64,000 nucleotides of DNA from NCBI RefSeq assembly GCF_910594985.1, contig NZ_CAJVCE010000004.1:382606-446605 (forward strand). Reading direction: 5' to 3'. The notes below the pieces were generated by a model, which did no database searches, was not told the origin of the DNA, and was given only the letters and a program-made list of their open reading frames with translations. Every line of letters begins with the position of its first letter. Positions within the stretch are counted from its first letter, which is position 1. This stretch comes from Paenibacillus allorhizosphaerae (GTDB lineage: Bacteria > Bacillota > Bacilli > Paenibacillales > NBRC-103111). Position numbers and translations under genes: made by a program. Shown piece by piece: positions 41,332 through 49,685 of the stretch.

Positions 41332-42720
41332 TCACGCCCCATAATGCTCGGTCACAAGAAACCGCTGCGCCTGACGGGTGCGCAGATCCGGCTGCAAAGC
41401 ACAAACGTGAAGCAATCCGTCGAATTGCTTGTTCAAGGTCAGCACTTCGCCGGTAACCCGATTTTGGATAAAATACCAGCCCGGCTTTTCATCCTCCATG
41501 AGCTTCCACTGCTGGATCGGACGATCCGATCTGTCCGTAAGTGAAACGAGTGCACCCGTCTCATCATTACTCCGTACCGTCGGCTCCAAATATTGCATGG
41601 AGTCGCTATTTCTGATTCGGACATAACCGTCTGCGACCGATTCGAGCATCCATTGCTGTGTAATGGAAGCATACGAGAGCCTTTTAGCGATCACATGGGG
41701 CTCTCCTTCCCCCTGCGCAGTCAAATAACGGTGGGAACCGCTGCGGATTCGCCATATGCCGCTTCTCTCCCTTTCGGTCCGGGTCCTCCCGGAATCCGCG
41801 TCAATCACAACCGAATCCGCCCAATTCAACGCGAGCGACTCGCCGTCGGGAAACTCAAGCGGCAAAATCGCATAGGAAGAGCTGTGATAATCGACCGGAT
41901 CCCATCGGTCGCCGATATACAGGTAACTTGTCGTTTCGGTACCCTGCACCTGCAAAATACAGGTCGGCTGCGTATCGTACGTCGTCGGCCCTCCGAAATC
42001 GACAAGCTCCGACCACCGGCCCGTAATCGTGCGCGCGCAAGCATACTTCCCCTGGTTCGGCTCCCAGCCCGTGCATCCCGAGGTAAGCATATAGTAAACG
42101 CCGTCCCGCTTCACCAGTGCCGGGGCTTCCCGGTACTGGCCGGGCCACAGCGTTTTGACATGTTCGTCAATCGCAAGATAATTACGGCTTAGCCTGTAAA
42201 TATGCAGGTCGGCATTATCCCGAGCCGCCGAAATAAAATACGCCGTTCCGTCGTCGTCGGCGAACAAAGTGCAGTCCCTCGACATGTGGCCGACCGGATC
42301 GAAGCTTCCGTGGTATACATACGCCCCGTCAACGGTATCGCAGGTTGCGATGGCGCAGCGTGCGGCGGAATAATCTTTGCCGTTCTCCCAATGCATCCAC
42401 ATGACGTACTTGCCCGTCTGCTTATTGTAAATGACCTTCGGACGCTCGATGTTGGCGCCTCTGCCGGTCTCCGAATCGGTGATAAGCTCGGGAGCCGTAC
42501 GCGTCTCGATCGGCCGAAACGGAGCATCCAGCGTCAGGACGTCTCCCCGAAACTCCCAATCGCTTAAATTAGCCGAACGGTAGCAGGATACCCGCTTGCT
42601 CCCTTCCCTGTTTTCACCGAACCAGTAAAAGTAACCATTTGTCCGCAGCATACCGCCACCGTGCGCATGGATCGGTTTGCCGGAAGTGTCGTGCCATAAA
42701 GAACCGTTCATGAAAGCCAT
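41332..42720 (-). CDS. Glycoside hydrolase family 43 enzyme with ricin-type lectin domain
   Basis: 462 residues without a signal peptide. The N-terminal five-bladed propeller shows IHAHGGGMLRTNGYFYWFGE, ANIERPKVIYNKQTGKYVMW, the acidic residue in SRDCTLFADDDGTAYF and YREAPALVKRDGVYY, close to GH43 subfamily 24 (exo-beta-1,3-galactanase-like). From about residue 320 a ricin beta-trefoil follows with repeated QQW (ITQQWMLESV, IQQWKLMED). The substrate is therefore plausibly a galactan side chain, taken up as oligosaccharide because the enzyme seems cytoplasmic. It lies 26 bp after the solute-binding-protein gene on the same strand, so both are probably one operon. Confidence 0.85.
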   Translation of the reverse strand: MAFMNGSLWHDTSGKPIHAHGGGMLRTNGYFYWFGENREGSKRVSCYRSANLSDWEFRGDVLTLDAPFRPIETRTAPELITDSETGRGANIERPKVIYNKQTGKYVMWMHWENGKDYSAARCAIATCDTVDGAYVYHGSFDPVGHMSRDCTLFADDDGTAYFISAARDNADLHIYRLSRNYLAIDEHVKTLWPGQYREAPALVKRDGVYYMLTSGCTGWEPNQGKYACARTITGRWSELVDFGGPTTYDTQPTCILQVQGTETTSYLYIGDRWDPVDYHSSSYAILPLEFPDGESLALNWADSVVIDADSGRTRTERERSGIWRIRSGSHRYLTAQGEGEPHVIAKRLSYASITQQWMLESVADGYVRIRNSDSMQYLEPTVRSNDETGALVSLTDRSDRPIQQWKLMEDEKPGWYFIQNRVTGEVLTLNKQFDGLLHVCALQPDLRTRQAQRFLVTEHYGA

Positions 42721-42746
42721 ACTGAATTCCTCCGATATTTGTTTAT

Positions 42747-44066
42747 TTATTTCTTGCCAGCGCCGGCATCCACCTGCTTGATGTGATTTTGGATCGCCTC
42801 TTCCGCCGAGCGCAGCGCCGTATTCACATCCTGCTCGCCGCTCAAAAACTTGGCGACCTGCTCGTTCATGATTTTACCGGCGTCCGGATATTTGCTCGTT
42901 GCGGTATAGGCAGGAATGTAGCGGCCCTTGAATATCGCATCCAGGTGCTTCCCTTGCAGCGCCGGCATATCCGCACCCAGCTCGCGTTTAATCGCGCTAT
43001 CTTTCAAAACCGATAATTTACCGGACGCCCGGGTCAGCTTCTTTTGAATTTCGTCCGAAGTTAACGTTTCGATGACCTTGAACGCTTCATCCTTATGCTT
43101 ACTCTGCTTCGAGACGAAAATGACGTGCTCATCGACCATGCCGGCCTGATTCGGTTTGTCCGGATAGCTCGGGTACTGCGCAATATCCCAATTTAGACCT
43201 TTGGCCGCATCCGATTGCAGCAGATTAAAGTTGTTGCCGGTAGCGAACATGGCCAAATTGCGGTCCTTGATAAACTGGTTGCGCTGATGGACGTTCGGAA
43301 CGGGCTCGTTGGATGGGATCGACTCGATGCTTTTCGCAAGCGTCAGCACTTGTTTCCACTGCTCGTTATTCAAGTTCGGCTTGCCGTCTTTCACGACCGG
43401 CAGCGCAAGCTGCAGTGCAAGTTTTCCGTAGCCGTCGGCCTCCAGTCCCCGGTAGCGGATGCCCTGATCCTCCCGGCTCACCCGTTTGGCCAGCTGAATC
43501 GTCTCCTCCCAGGTCATCCCGTCCTTCGGGTAGTCCACCCCGAATTTATCGAAAATATCTTTATTGTAATAAATGACGTTGAAATTCGAATCGTAGGGCA
43601 GAGCGACCAGACCGGCTTTATCGTAGCCCCGAATCGTATCCAGCGCAGTCGTTTCGAAACGGTTCAAGTCCAAATTATGCTTTTTAATGAGAGGCGTCTG
43701 ATCCTCTACCAAATCCAGCTCCTGGTAGTCCGGGATGAGATTCACCCATGTTGCGATGATATCGGGAACCGTGCCGGCCGCAACCATTTCCTTGATATTT
43801 TCTCCCTTGAGCATTTCGACTTGAATGTGCGGGTATTTCTTTTGCAAAGGCTCGACAATGAGCGCTTTAAAATCGGCTTCGTTGATTTCGGACCATTTTT
43901 GTGCAAGCAGCAGCTTTACCGGCTCTTCCAGCTTTGAATTCACGGCAGGCTGATTTTGCCCGGAGCCGCTGTCATTCGTCCGGTTGGCGCCGCCGTTTGC
44001 GCATCCCGTTGCGAAACCCAAACTGAATATAGCTGCCGTCAATGCAGCAGTTAGACGTGTTTTCAT
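42747..44066 (-). CDS. Extracellular sugar-binding lipoprotein (ABC-type), first copy
   Basis: 439 residues. A lipoprotein signal (SLGFATGCANGG, lipobox Cys about residue 22) is followed by a Gly/Asn/Ser linker. The fold is that of family 1 solute-binding proteins: VPDIIATWVNLIPDYQELDL, LVALPYDSNFNVIYYNKDIF, YPKDGMTWEETIQLAKRVS and NQAGMVDEHVIFVSKQSKHK. It should bind an oligosaccharide outside the membrane. No permease or ATPase genes are adjacent, so partners lie elsewhere. A good cre site (44107-44120) sits about 40 bp before the ATG, implying CcpA control. It is paralogous to the protein at 50819, with matching DGMTW and YYNKD(I/V)FD(K/R)FGV segments. Confidence 0.88.
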   Translation of the reverse strand: MKTRLTAALTAAIFSLGFATGCANGGANRTNDSGSGQNQPAVNSKLEEPVKLLLAQKWSEINEADFKALIVEPLQKKYPHIQVEMLKGENIKEMVAAGTVPDIIATWVNLIPDYQELDLVEDQTPLIKKHNLDLNRFETTALDTIRGYDKAGLVALPYDSNFNVIYYNKDIFDKFGVDYPKDGMTWEETIQLAKRVSREDQGIRYRGLEADGYGKLALQLALPVVKDGKPNLNNEQWKQVLTLAKSIESIPSNEPVPNVHQRNQFIKDRNLAMFATGNNFNLLQSDAAKGLNWDIAQYPSYPDKPNQAGMVDEHVIFVSKQSKHKDEAFKVIETLTSDEIQKKLTRASGKLSVLKDSAIKRELGADMPALQGKHLDAIFKGRYIPAYTATSKYPDAGKIMNEQVAKFLSGEQDVNTALRSAEEAIQNHIKQVDAGAGKK

Positions 44067-44106
44067 TTGGCAGTCCCCCCTGCGATAATCAGGTTCATAC
44101 GCTTTT

Positions 44107-44120
44107 TGTAAGCGTTTACT
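44107..44120 (-). promoter_or_regulatory. Candidate cre (catabolite-responsive element)
   Basis: TGTAAGCGTTTACT matches the cre consensus TGWAANCGNTNWCA at all but the last position. It lies 41 bp upstream of the sugar-binding lipoprotein start, where CcpA binding would block transcription. Confidence 0.65.
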
Positions 44121-44200
44121 ATTTCATTAAATCTATCGTATCATGTGCTTTTAGCGGGCCACAATTTATAAACGAATGCAAAAATTATCATTTTGCACAC

Positions 44201-44228
44201 AAAAAAGGAGGCGCCTGAACGGCCCTCC
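44201..44228 (-). terminator. Terminator of the first AraC regulator gene
   Basis: On the minus strand GGAGGGCC / GGCGCCTCC with a small loop is followed by TTTTTTGTG, 15 bp after the AraC stop at 44243. It separates the regulator from the lipoprotein gene. Confidence 0.8.
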
Positions 44229-44242
44229 GCTTTCGTAATAGG

Positions 44243-45094
44243 TTATATCGTTATGCCCGACCGGTATTGCGACGGCGTGATCCCGACATGCGTACGAAAA
44301 AACTTGCAAAAATACGCTGCCGACGAAAACGTCAATTCACCGGCGATCTCCTCGATCGACAAGGTTGTCTCCTGCAACAGCTTTTTGGCCTTTTCAATCC
44401 TTACCTTCGTCAAATAATGCTTCGGCGATACCCCGTATACTTCCTTGAAGCAGCCGGTAATATAGTTCCGGTGCACATTCAAACGCTCCGATAATCCGGA
44501 AATTTGCATGCTTTCCGAGCCTCCGTACGTTTCCAGCAAGTACGCCGTCTCCGTAGCGATCTGACGCTTGGAAAGCGAAGCGCCCCTGCCTGCCTCAACG
44601 TCCGTGCTGATGATCTTCTCCAGAATGAATGCGAGGAATTGAAGCATATTCGACTGCAGCATCATTTTCTGGGCGAAGGACATCTCTTTTCCCGATTGAA
44701 ACAGTTCGATCAAACGGTCCATCCATTTTCGGATCTCGAGTTTAACGTCCGGCGGCTGTTCACTGCTCACAATCGGCTTGTGAAGCCGGCGAAACAGGGA
44801 ATGAACCTCCCGGGGCTCGACGTCAAAATGGAAATTGAAATACCGGCTCTCCTCGTGAGCTTGCGGATAATGCAGCGTTCCCGAATTGATGAGTATAAAA
44901 TCGCCTGCCGCAAGGCGGTACTCCACCCCGCTCACCCATTCGCTCATCGATCCCGATTCGCAATACAAGACCTCAAACAGTGGGTGCTTGTGGTTCGGAT
45001 ACACCCAGCCCTTTTCGGCATTGCGATACAGCACGCTCCAAATATGAAACGACGTAAAAAATCCCGGAAAGAAAAAATGGTCCCTAGGCGGCAT
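44243..45094 (-). CDS. AraC-family transcriptional regulator, beside the GH43 module
   Basis: 283 residues from ATG 45094 (GAGGAGG 8 bases upstream; the frame is open 12 codons further without a site). The N-terminal cupin (HKHPLFEVLYCESGSMSEWV, GDFILINSGTLHYPQAHEES) senses a ligand. The C-terminal two helix-turn-helix motifs (ISGLSERLNVHRNYITGCFK and IEEIAGELTFSSAAYFCKFF, ending RTHVGITPSQYR) bind DNA. It lies upstream of the sugar-binding lipoprotein and GH43 genes in the same direction but has its own terminator, so it probably activates them from outside the operon. Confidence 0.88.
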   Translation of the reverse strand: MPPRDHFFFPGFFTSFHIWSVLYRNAEKGWVYPNHKHPLFEVLYCESGSMSEWVSGVEYRLAAGDFILINSGTLHYPQAHEESRYFNFHFDVEPREVHSLFRRLHKPIVSSEQPPDVKLEIRKWMDRLIELFQSGKEMSFAQKMMLQSNMLQFLAFILEKIISTDVEAGRGASLSKRQIATETAYLLETYGGSESMQISGLSERLNVHRNYITGCFKEVYGVSPKHYLTKVRIEKAKKLLQETTLSIEEIAGELTFSSAAYFCKFFRTHVGITPSQYRSGITI

Positions 45095-45232
45095 CGTATC
45101 GTCCTCCTCACGGAAGCTTAAGCAAACCATCCTTTATTTATTCGTCATCCGTGTTCGGTTCCCTGCGTAAAACAACCGACGGACCTTGTTGTGCTTGCCT
45201 GTTAAAAATAGGAAGGCAGCAACCGGATACGA

Positions 45233-46174
45233 CTACTTTACCTCCACGGTCACACCGCCGAAGTATCGCTCCCCCAAAAATACGGCGAGCCGCCAGTATC
45301 CTTTCTCAGGCAGCGTCATAGACGTTGGAATGCTGCCGTCCGCACCGTTCAATGCGGATACGGCGATTCCGTCCGCTTGAAACACGTCGATCCATTGATG
45401 GCTTCCTTTATGCAGCCCGATGATGCGAAGAGCGCCCTGCAGCTCCTCTTTCTTCCCCCAAAAGTGCCACATGTACTTATTCGGACGGCCTTTCATAAAT
45501 CCCGGATCGATAAACCCAAGCTTTCCTTGCTCCCCGCGCATCGAATAGCTGCCGGATCGGAACAGCGGACTGGCCTCCCAGGATACGTCGGGCACATCGA
45601 AAACGACGTCGCCGATCTTCCGGTTGTCCAGATACACATCGAACCGCCAATGGCCGCCCACGGGAAGATGGAATGGCGAGCTGAAACGCGTAAAGTCGTC
45701 ATAAGCCGCCGCTTTGTCCGCTAGCAACGTCTCCGGCAGCTCTGTTACGGTCAAGCCCGTTTCCTTATGATGCGCTTCAATCCGGATGGCGCTGTTCTTG
45801 ACGCTTTCGAACGGCAAATACAGGTTCCATCCGCAGCCGTAAGGGCTTCCTGCCGCATAATCTCCACCCGGAAACACTTCGATCAACTTCTTGCCTTCAC
45901 TCCAGACCGCATTATGGCCCTTCCACTCCGCGTCCTGCACCCATTGCCGAAACTGCGTACCCATCTCTTCCTTCGACCAGAAGCCAACGGCGAACACAGC
46001 AGCAGCCACCAGGAGCAATCCGAGCTTTACCGTCAACTTGCGGCCTCTACCCTTCAGTCGGTTGTTCGCCGCCCGCTCCTTCACCCGTTCCGCCAGCCTG
46101 ACCTCGAATCCGCCACGCAGCCGAGGCGGCTCCTTGAGCGCCTTGTACCACGCCGGTCTGCTGTCTTCATGCAT
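45233..46174 (-). CDS. Membrane-anchored DUF4871-like protein, probable anti-sigma factor
   Basis: 313 residues from ATG 46174 (AAAGGAGAGG upstream), overlapping the ECF sigma gene by 8 bp. An N-terminal cytoplasmic part (WYKALKEPPRLRGGFEVRLA) precedes one membrane segment (LTVKLGLLLVAAAVFAVGFW, about 47-66), and the rest would be outside the membrane. The outer part has two similar beta-sandwich-like blocks, each ending near LPVGGHWRFDVYLDNRKIGD and LPEKGYWRLAVFLGERYFGG, resembling DUF4871. Gene coupling to the sigma factor and single-pass topology are typical of anti-sigma factors. That role is inferred, and I do not see a zinc anti-sigma motif. Confidence 0.65.
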   Translation of the reverse strand: MHEDSRPAWYKALKEPPRLRGGFEVRLAERVKERAANNRLKGRGRKLTVKLGLLLVAAAVFAVGFWSKEEMGTQFRQWVQDAEWKGHNAVWSEGKKLIEVFPGGDYAAGSPYGCGWNLYLPFESVKNSAIRIEAHHKETGLTVTELPETLLADKAAAYDDFTRFSSPFHLPVGGHWRFDVYLDNRKIGDVVFDVPDVSWEASPLFRSGSYSMRGEQGKLGFIDPGFMKGRPNKYMWHFWGKKEELQGALRIIGLHKGSHQWIDVFQADGIAVSALNGADGSIPTSMTLPEKGYWRLAVFLGERYFGGVTVEVK

Positions 46175-46712
46175 CGTGATCCTCTCCTTTCCGCAGCTTC
46201 TCCACTTTTGCCCTGGCGCGGTGCAGGCGCGACTTGACCGTTCCGCGGGATATGCCGAGCAGTTCGGCCATTTCCTGCTCCGAACAATCGTAGTGTGCAT
46301 CCAAAATCAAAATCTCGCGGTATTTGGCGGGAAGCGACAGCACCATGTCCCAGATGCGTTCCGTCTGCAGCCGTTCCATCGCTGCTTGTTCCGCGGACCG
46401 TTCGTTCTCATTGGACCAAATCCGATCGACCAGCGTCACTTTCCGAAAAAAAGCGGTGCGCATATAGTTCAGCGAAGCGTGCCTGGCAATGCCGAGCAGC
46501 CATGTGCGGACGGAGGACTCTCCCCGGAACGAAGCCAGCTTGCGGTAAGCCTTCAAAAAAACGTCCTGGCTTATATCGTCCGCCGCATCCGTCCTTTTGG
46601 TCAAAAAGTACGCATAACGCCAAACGTCCTGGCCATATACCCGCATCATATCGTCAAGCACGGTCGCCGCATCATCACTGCGGGTCAAATGCTTCAAGTA
46701 ATCCAGCTCCAC
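46167..46712 (-). CDS. ECF RNA polymerase sigma factor
   Basis: 181 residues from GTG 46712 with AGAGGTGAGG upstream. Region 2: YAYFLTKRTDAADDISQDVF and LKAYRKLASFRGESSVRTWL (typical ECF -10 recognition and core-binding helices). Region 4: LPAKYREILILDAHYDCSEQ, EMAELLGISRGTVKSRLHRA. The layout and coupling to a membrane protein suggest an envelope-stress sigma factor of the SigW/SigX/SigV type. A GGAACC...TTCTAA element upstream may be its own target promoter. Confidence 0.92.
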   Translation of the reverse strand: MELDYLKHLTRSDDAATVLDDMMRVYGQDVWRYAYFLTKRTDAADDISQDVFLKAYRKLASFRGESSVRTWLLGIARHASLNYMRTAFFRKVTLVDRIWSNENERSAEQAAMERLQTERIWDMVLSLPAKYREILILDAHYDCSEQEMAELLGISRGTVKSRLHRARAKVEKLRKGEDHDA

Positions 46713-46736
46713 AATCGCCTCACCTCTCTACTACAT

Positions 46737-46765
46737 TAGAACCCGGTAGCCATCGGAAGGTTCCG
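46737..46765 (-). promoter_or_regulatory. Candidate ECF-type autoregulatory promoter
   Basis: Minus strand GGAACCTTCC is followed about 15 bases later by GGTTCTAATG, just upstream of the ribosome site of the sigma gene. GGAACC fits the AAC-type -35 of ECF promoters; the -10 lacks a canonical CGT. Confidence 0.4.
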
Positions 46766-46812
46766 TTTTTGACAAGAAAATGTTTGGGGCCGCTCGAAGC
46801 ACCATGTCAGGC

Positions 46813-46863
46813 GAAAACAAAAAGAAACCTCCAACTCCACTCATAAAGTGGTTTCGGAGGTTT
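46813..46863 (-). terminator. Terminator of the FAD-oxidoreductase operon
   Basis: On the minus strand AAACCTCC / GGAGGTTT with inner pairing (CCACTT / AGTGG) is followed by CTTTTTGTTTTC, about 47 bp past the stop at 46910. Confidence 0.85.
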
Positions 46864-46909
46864 GGATTCGTTCCTGGTTCCATCGGATGCTGCCATTGGT
46901 GCCGTTTAT

Positions 46910-48817
46910 TTATGACCCGCTCATTTCTTGGCTTGGCGATCGCTTCAAATAAGACGTCATGCCCCATTGCTGCAGCTTGGAAGCAGCGTACCTGCGAATC
47001 GTATCGGTCATCGCATACTGCTGATCCTTGCTTGGCTTCAACGTAATCGACAAAGAGAAATCTTCATGTCCCGCTATGTCCGAAACCGCTTCCGCGATCA
47101 TCTTCCTTCGGTCCTCATGCCGGTCTCCGATGCGAAACAGCGCCGCTAGCGAGAACGTGAAATATTGAAAATAATATTCCTCATCGCTGTTGATAAACTC
47201 CGCATCTGTAGAGACGTTGGTGAACGAGGCACGGTCCCTCATCAGCGCGATGAGTTCGGGCACGATGTCCGTATCGGCCAGCTTGCCGAGTAAATAGATT
47301 GCGGCATAGCCCCGCACCTGATTGTACTTCCGGCTCGTTTGCGGTACGTAGCTGTCCCGCTCCCTGGCCATTTGCCGCAGCAAAGGCAGTGCGGCGCGAT
47401 CCCCCAGCAGCGCGAGTGCAATGGCGCTGTTTCTGCGCAGATGATCATGGCCCGGATCGTTCAGCCATCGTGTCAAATCCGCGTGGATCCGATCTCCCAG
47501 CCGTTTGGCCGACCAGATCGCGATGCCCGGTTTGTCGCTTTCGAGCCCTATGCGGATCAACTCGCTATCCGTCAGCCAATGATGCGACGTATCGCCGCTC
47601 GGCACGACGCCGACGGGAGCACGGATACCGACATCGTTGCGTTCATCCAAGCAACCGGTTGCCCGAAGCAGTGAAGCCAGCTCCGGATAAGGCACGTTAC
47701 GCAGCGGAACGCCGCGTTCGATCGATAAAGATGCGGCGATCCCTGCCGCCTCCCCGCATTTTTGCATATCGCGCTTCATCCGTACGCAGGTGGCCATATC
47801 ATGATCGAGCGCAATGCAGCGGCCGGCGACAAGCAGGCCTTCGAACCCTTTGGGAATCATCGCTCCAAGCGGGATCGGGACGGAAAAGTTAATTCCCCAC
47901 AAACTGGCCGCCACGATCCAATCCTGGTACGTTTCGCTTTCCAGCGCCACGTCTTTACTGTGGTTGTCGAGATTCGAATAAGCGTAAAATACGGGCTCCG
48001 CAGTCATTCCGTCTGCGAAAAAGTCGGCCAACCGCGCGTTGTATTCCCCATCGATGAAGCGGCCCTCTCGTATGCCCAGAAGCGGCGCTACGTAAATCAG
48101 CCGATCACCGGCCTCGTACCGTTCCTTCAAATGCGTCGAGCGGAGTGCCGAGTCGATTATCGCTGCGGATACGCTCTCTCCGTCCGTCGGGTCGACGTAG
48201 CCGGAGTCGATATAAAACTGATGCACGCCGGTATCGGTTGTCCGTTTGATCACATTGGAGAACGGCTGCCCCTTGCCGTCGGACGCTCTTCCGAATCGGA
48301 ATGCGGCACCCGCCATCGTGCTCACTTCAGCGTCTCCGGTGCAGTCGATCACGACCGAAGCGCCCGCTTCCTCCATACCGTTCGCTCCGAACCAGCGCAC
48401 GCCGGTCACTTTGTTTCCTTCCAGGAACACGCCGACCACGGTTGATTCATAGCGAATGGTGACTCCCGCTTCCACGGCATGGCGTTCCAGCACGTATTTT
48501 TTCAACTCGCCGTTGACTCCGCCGGTCCGCGTATAGCCTTTTTGCCCCAAGGCCGCCACTTCCTCGTCGAGCGTCTCGTACGCGCCTCCTTTGGATCCGA
48601 AGTAATAGCCTTGCACCGTACCTGCCGTACCGGTGCCGCCCATGCAGTTCAATCGCTCCAGACCGAGCACTTTGTGTCCGCGCTGCGCCGCCGATATGGC
48701 TGCAAGGGCGCCTGCCGTGCCGAGCCCGACGACGATGATATCGTACATTACCGCAAACGGCATATCCGGCTGTTCCCGCTGCACGACGTTTTGATCAAGC
48801 CGATAAGATTGTTTCAT
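46910..48817 (-). CDS. FAD-dependent oxidoreductase (FAD_oxidored family) with C-terminal HEAT-like repeats
   Basis: 635 residues from ATG 48817 (GAAAGGATG upstream); the frame is open further but without a site. The FAD-binding Rossmann loop is YDIIVVGLGTAGALAAISAA (about 25-44), followed by GLERLNCMGGTGTAGTVQGY and VVIDCTGDAEVSTMAGAAFR, all typical of PF12831. LLVAGRCIALDHDMATCVRM closes the FAD domain. Residues about 445-600 contain alpha-helical units such as LRRNSAIALALLGDRAALPL and GYAAIYLLGKLADTDIVPEL, resembling HEAT repeats. Its start overlaps the partner gene by 23 bp. Family members often accompany polysaccharide-use genes; substrate is unknown. Confidence 0.85.
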   Translation of the reverse strand: MKQSYRLDQNVVQREQPDMPFAVMYDIIVVGLGTAGALAAISAAQRGHKVLGLERLNCMGGTGTAGTVQGYYFGSKGGAYETLDEEVAALGQKGYTRTGGVNGELKKYVLERHAVEAGVTIRYESTVVGVFLEGNKVTGVRWFGANGMEEAGASVVIDCTGDAEVSTMAGAAFRFGRASDGKGQPFSNVIKRTTDTGVHQFYIDSGYVDPTDGESVSAAIIDSALRSTHLKERYEAGDRLIYVAPLLGIREGRFIDGEYNARLADFFADGMTAEPVFYAYSNLDNHSKDVALESETYQDWIVAASLWGINFSVPIPLGAMIPKGFEGLLVAGRCIALDHDMATCVRMKRDMQKCGEAAGIAASLSIERGVPLRNVPYPELASLLRATGCLDERNDVGIRAPVGVVPSGDTSHHWLTDSELIRIGLESDKPGIAIWSAKRLGDRIHADLTRWLNDPGHDHLRRNSAIALALLGDRAALPLLRQMARERDSYVPQTSRKYNQVRGYAAIYLLGKLADTDIVPELIALMRDRASFTNVSTDAEFINSDEEYYFQYFTFSLAALFRIGDRHEDRRKMIAEAVSDIAGHEDFSLSITLKPSKDQQYAMTDTIRRYAASKLQQWGMTSYLKRSPSQEMSGS

Positions 48818-49634
48818 GCAGATGACATCCTTTCGAGTATCCGGCGTCGAAAGCTTGCAGCCCGTTGGCCCAGTTCGAAGAAGGGAACCACGACCAGTCC
48901 GGCCCAACGCTTCGCTCGCGGCCGGCGGTGCGAATCGCAAACGCATCCGCCACGGCGGCGAGCGTCCACGGCGCGAACGCTTCGTATCGCTGCTCCCAAT
49001 ACCGGTGCAGCTCCGTTCTTGCCTCCGTCCAGCCGTCCGACGGATGAAGCGATAGCTCCAGGATCAGCTCGCCCGGCATGAGTCCCTTGACGAAGCGAAC
49101 GCGCTTCTCATCGCCGGGAGGGAGCGAAGGAACGGGAGCGGGCGTTTGGCTGTGCAGCATGGCATGAATGCTTTTGGATTCAATCGAAACGGGATGCGAT
49201 GAATCCGATAAGCAGGTCGATGTCGTATCGATGAGATGGTCGACGGTGACCTGCTGCAGCCCGGAAGCGTTGAACAGCGTGACGTCGTACCCCTTCTTGC
49301 TTACCTTCACGTCTACGATTTCGGTCATCATCGTCGCCTGAAGCCCGAGCTTGCGAATCCGGTGGAACAAGACCGGAGCCATGGCGGGAAGATGGACGCC
49401 GCCGTTCTCCGAAAGCAAATTGCGGCTCGCAAGCTCCGTGCGCAGATCTTTGGCGGCGGTCGAGTGCAGCGGATTTGCCGCCCAAGACTCGCCGCTATGA
49501 TACGCCGCGATAAATTCATGCCCGACCAGCGCCGAGCGTTCCGCGACCAGCGCGCGATCCTTCAAAGCGGCTGCGATGCCCAGCCCGGCAAAGGTCGCTC
49601 CGTATACAAGGACGGGGTAATGCGATTGAAGCAT
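48795..49634 (-). CDS. FAD/NAD-binding-like partner protein of the oxidoreductase
   Basis: 279 residues. The N-terminus VLVYGATFAGLGIAAAL has a Rossmann dinucleotide-binding look (GATFAG in place of GxGxxG), and ALVAERSALVGHEFIAAYHS follows like an FAD-linked second strand. DHLIDTTSTCLSDS near residue 135 resembles the end of an FAD domain. The middle and end match nothing I can name. It overlaps the oxidoreductase gene by 23 bp and follows the AraC regulator gene by 51 bp, so regulator and both proteins probably form one operon. It is shorter than a complete flavoenzyme and may work as a subunit. Confidence 0.6.
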   Translation of the reverse strand: MLQSHYPVLVYGATFAGLGIAAALKDRALVAERSALVGHEFIAAYHSGESWAANPLHSTAAKDLRTELASRNLLSENGGVHLPAMAPVLFHRIRKLGLQATMMTEIVDVKVSKKGYDVTLFNASGLQQVTVDHLIDTTSTCLSDSSHPVSIESKSIHAMLHSQTPAPVPSLPPGDEKRVRFVKGLMPGELILELSLHPSDGWTEARTELHRYWEQRYEAFAPWTLAAVADAFAIRTAGRERSVGPDWSWFPSSNWANGLQAFDAGYSKGCHLHETILSA

Positions 49635-49685
49635 GGCAACTCCTTCTTTCCGCTATTTTTTTGTCGCGATTCATGACTTTACATT

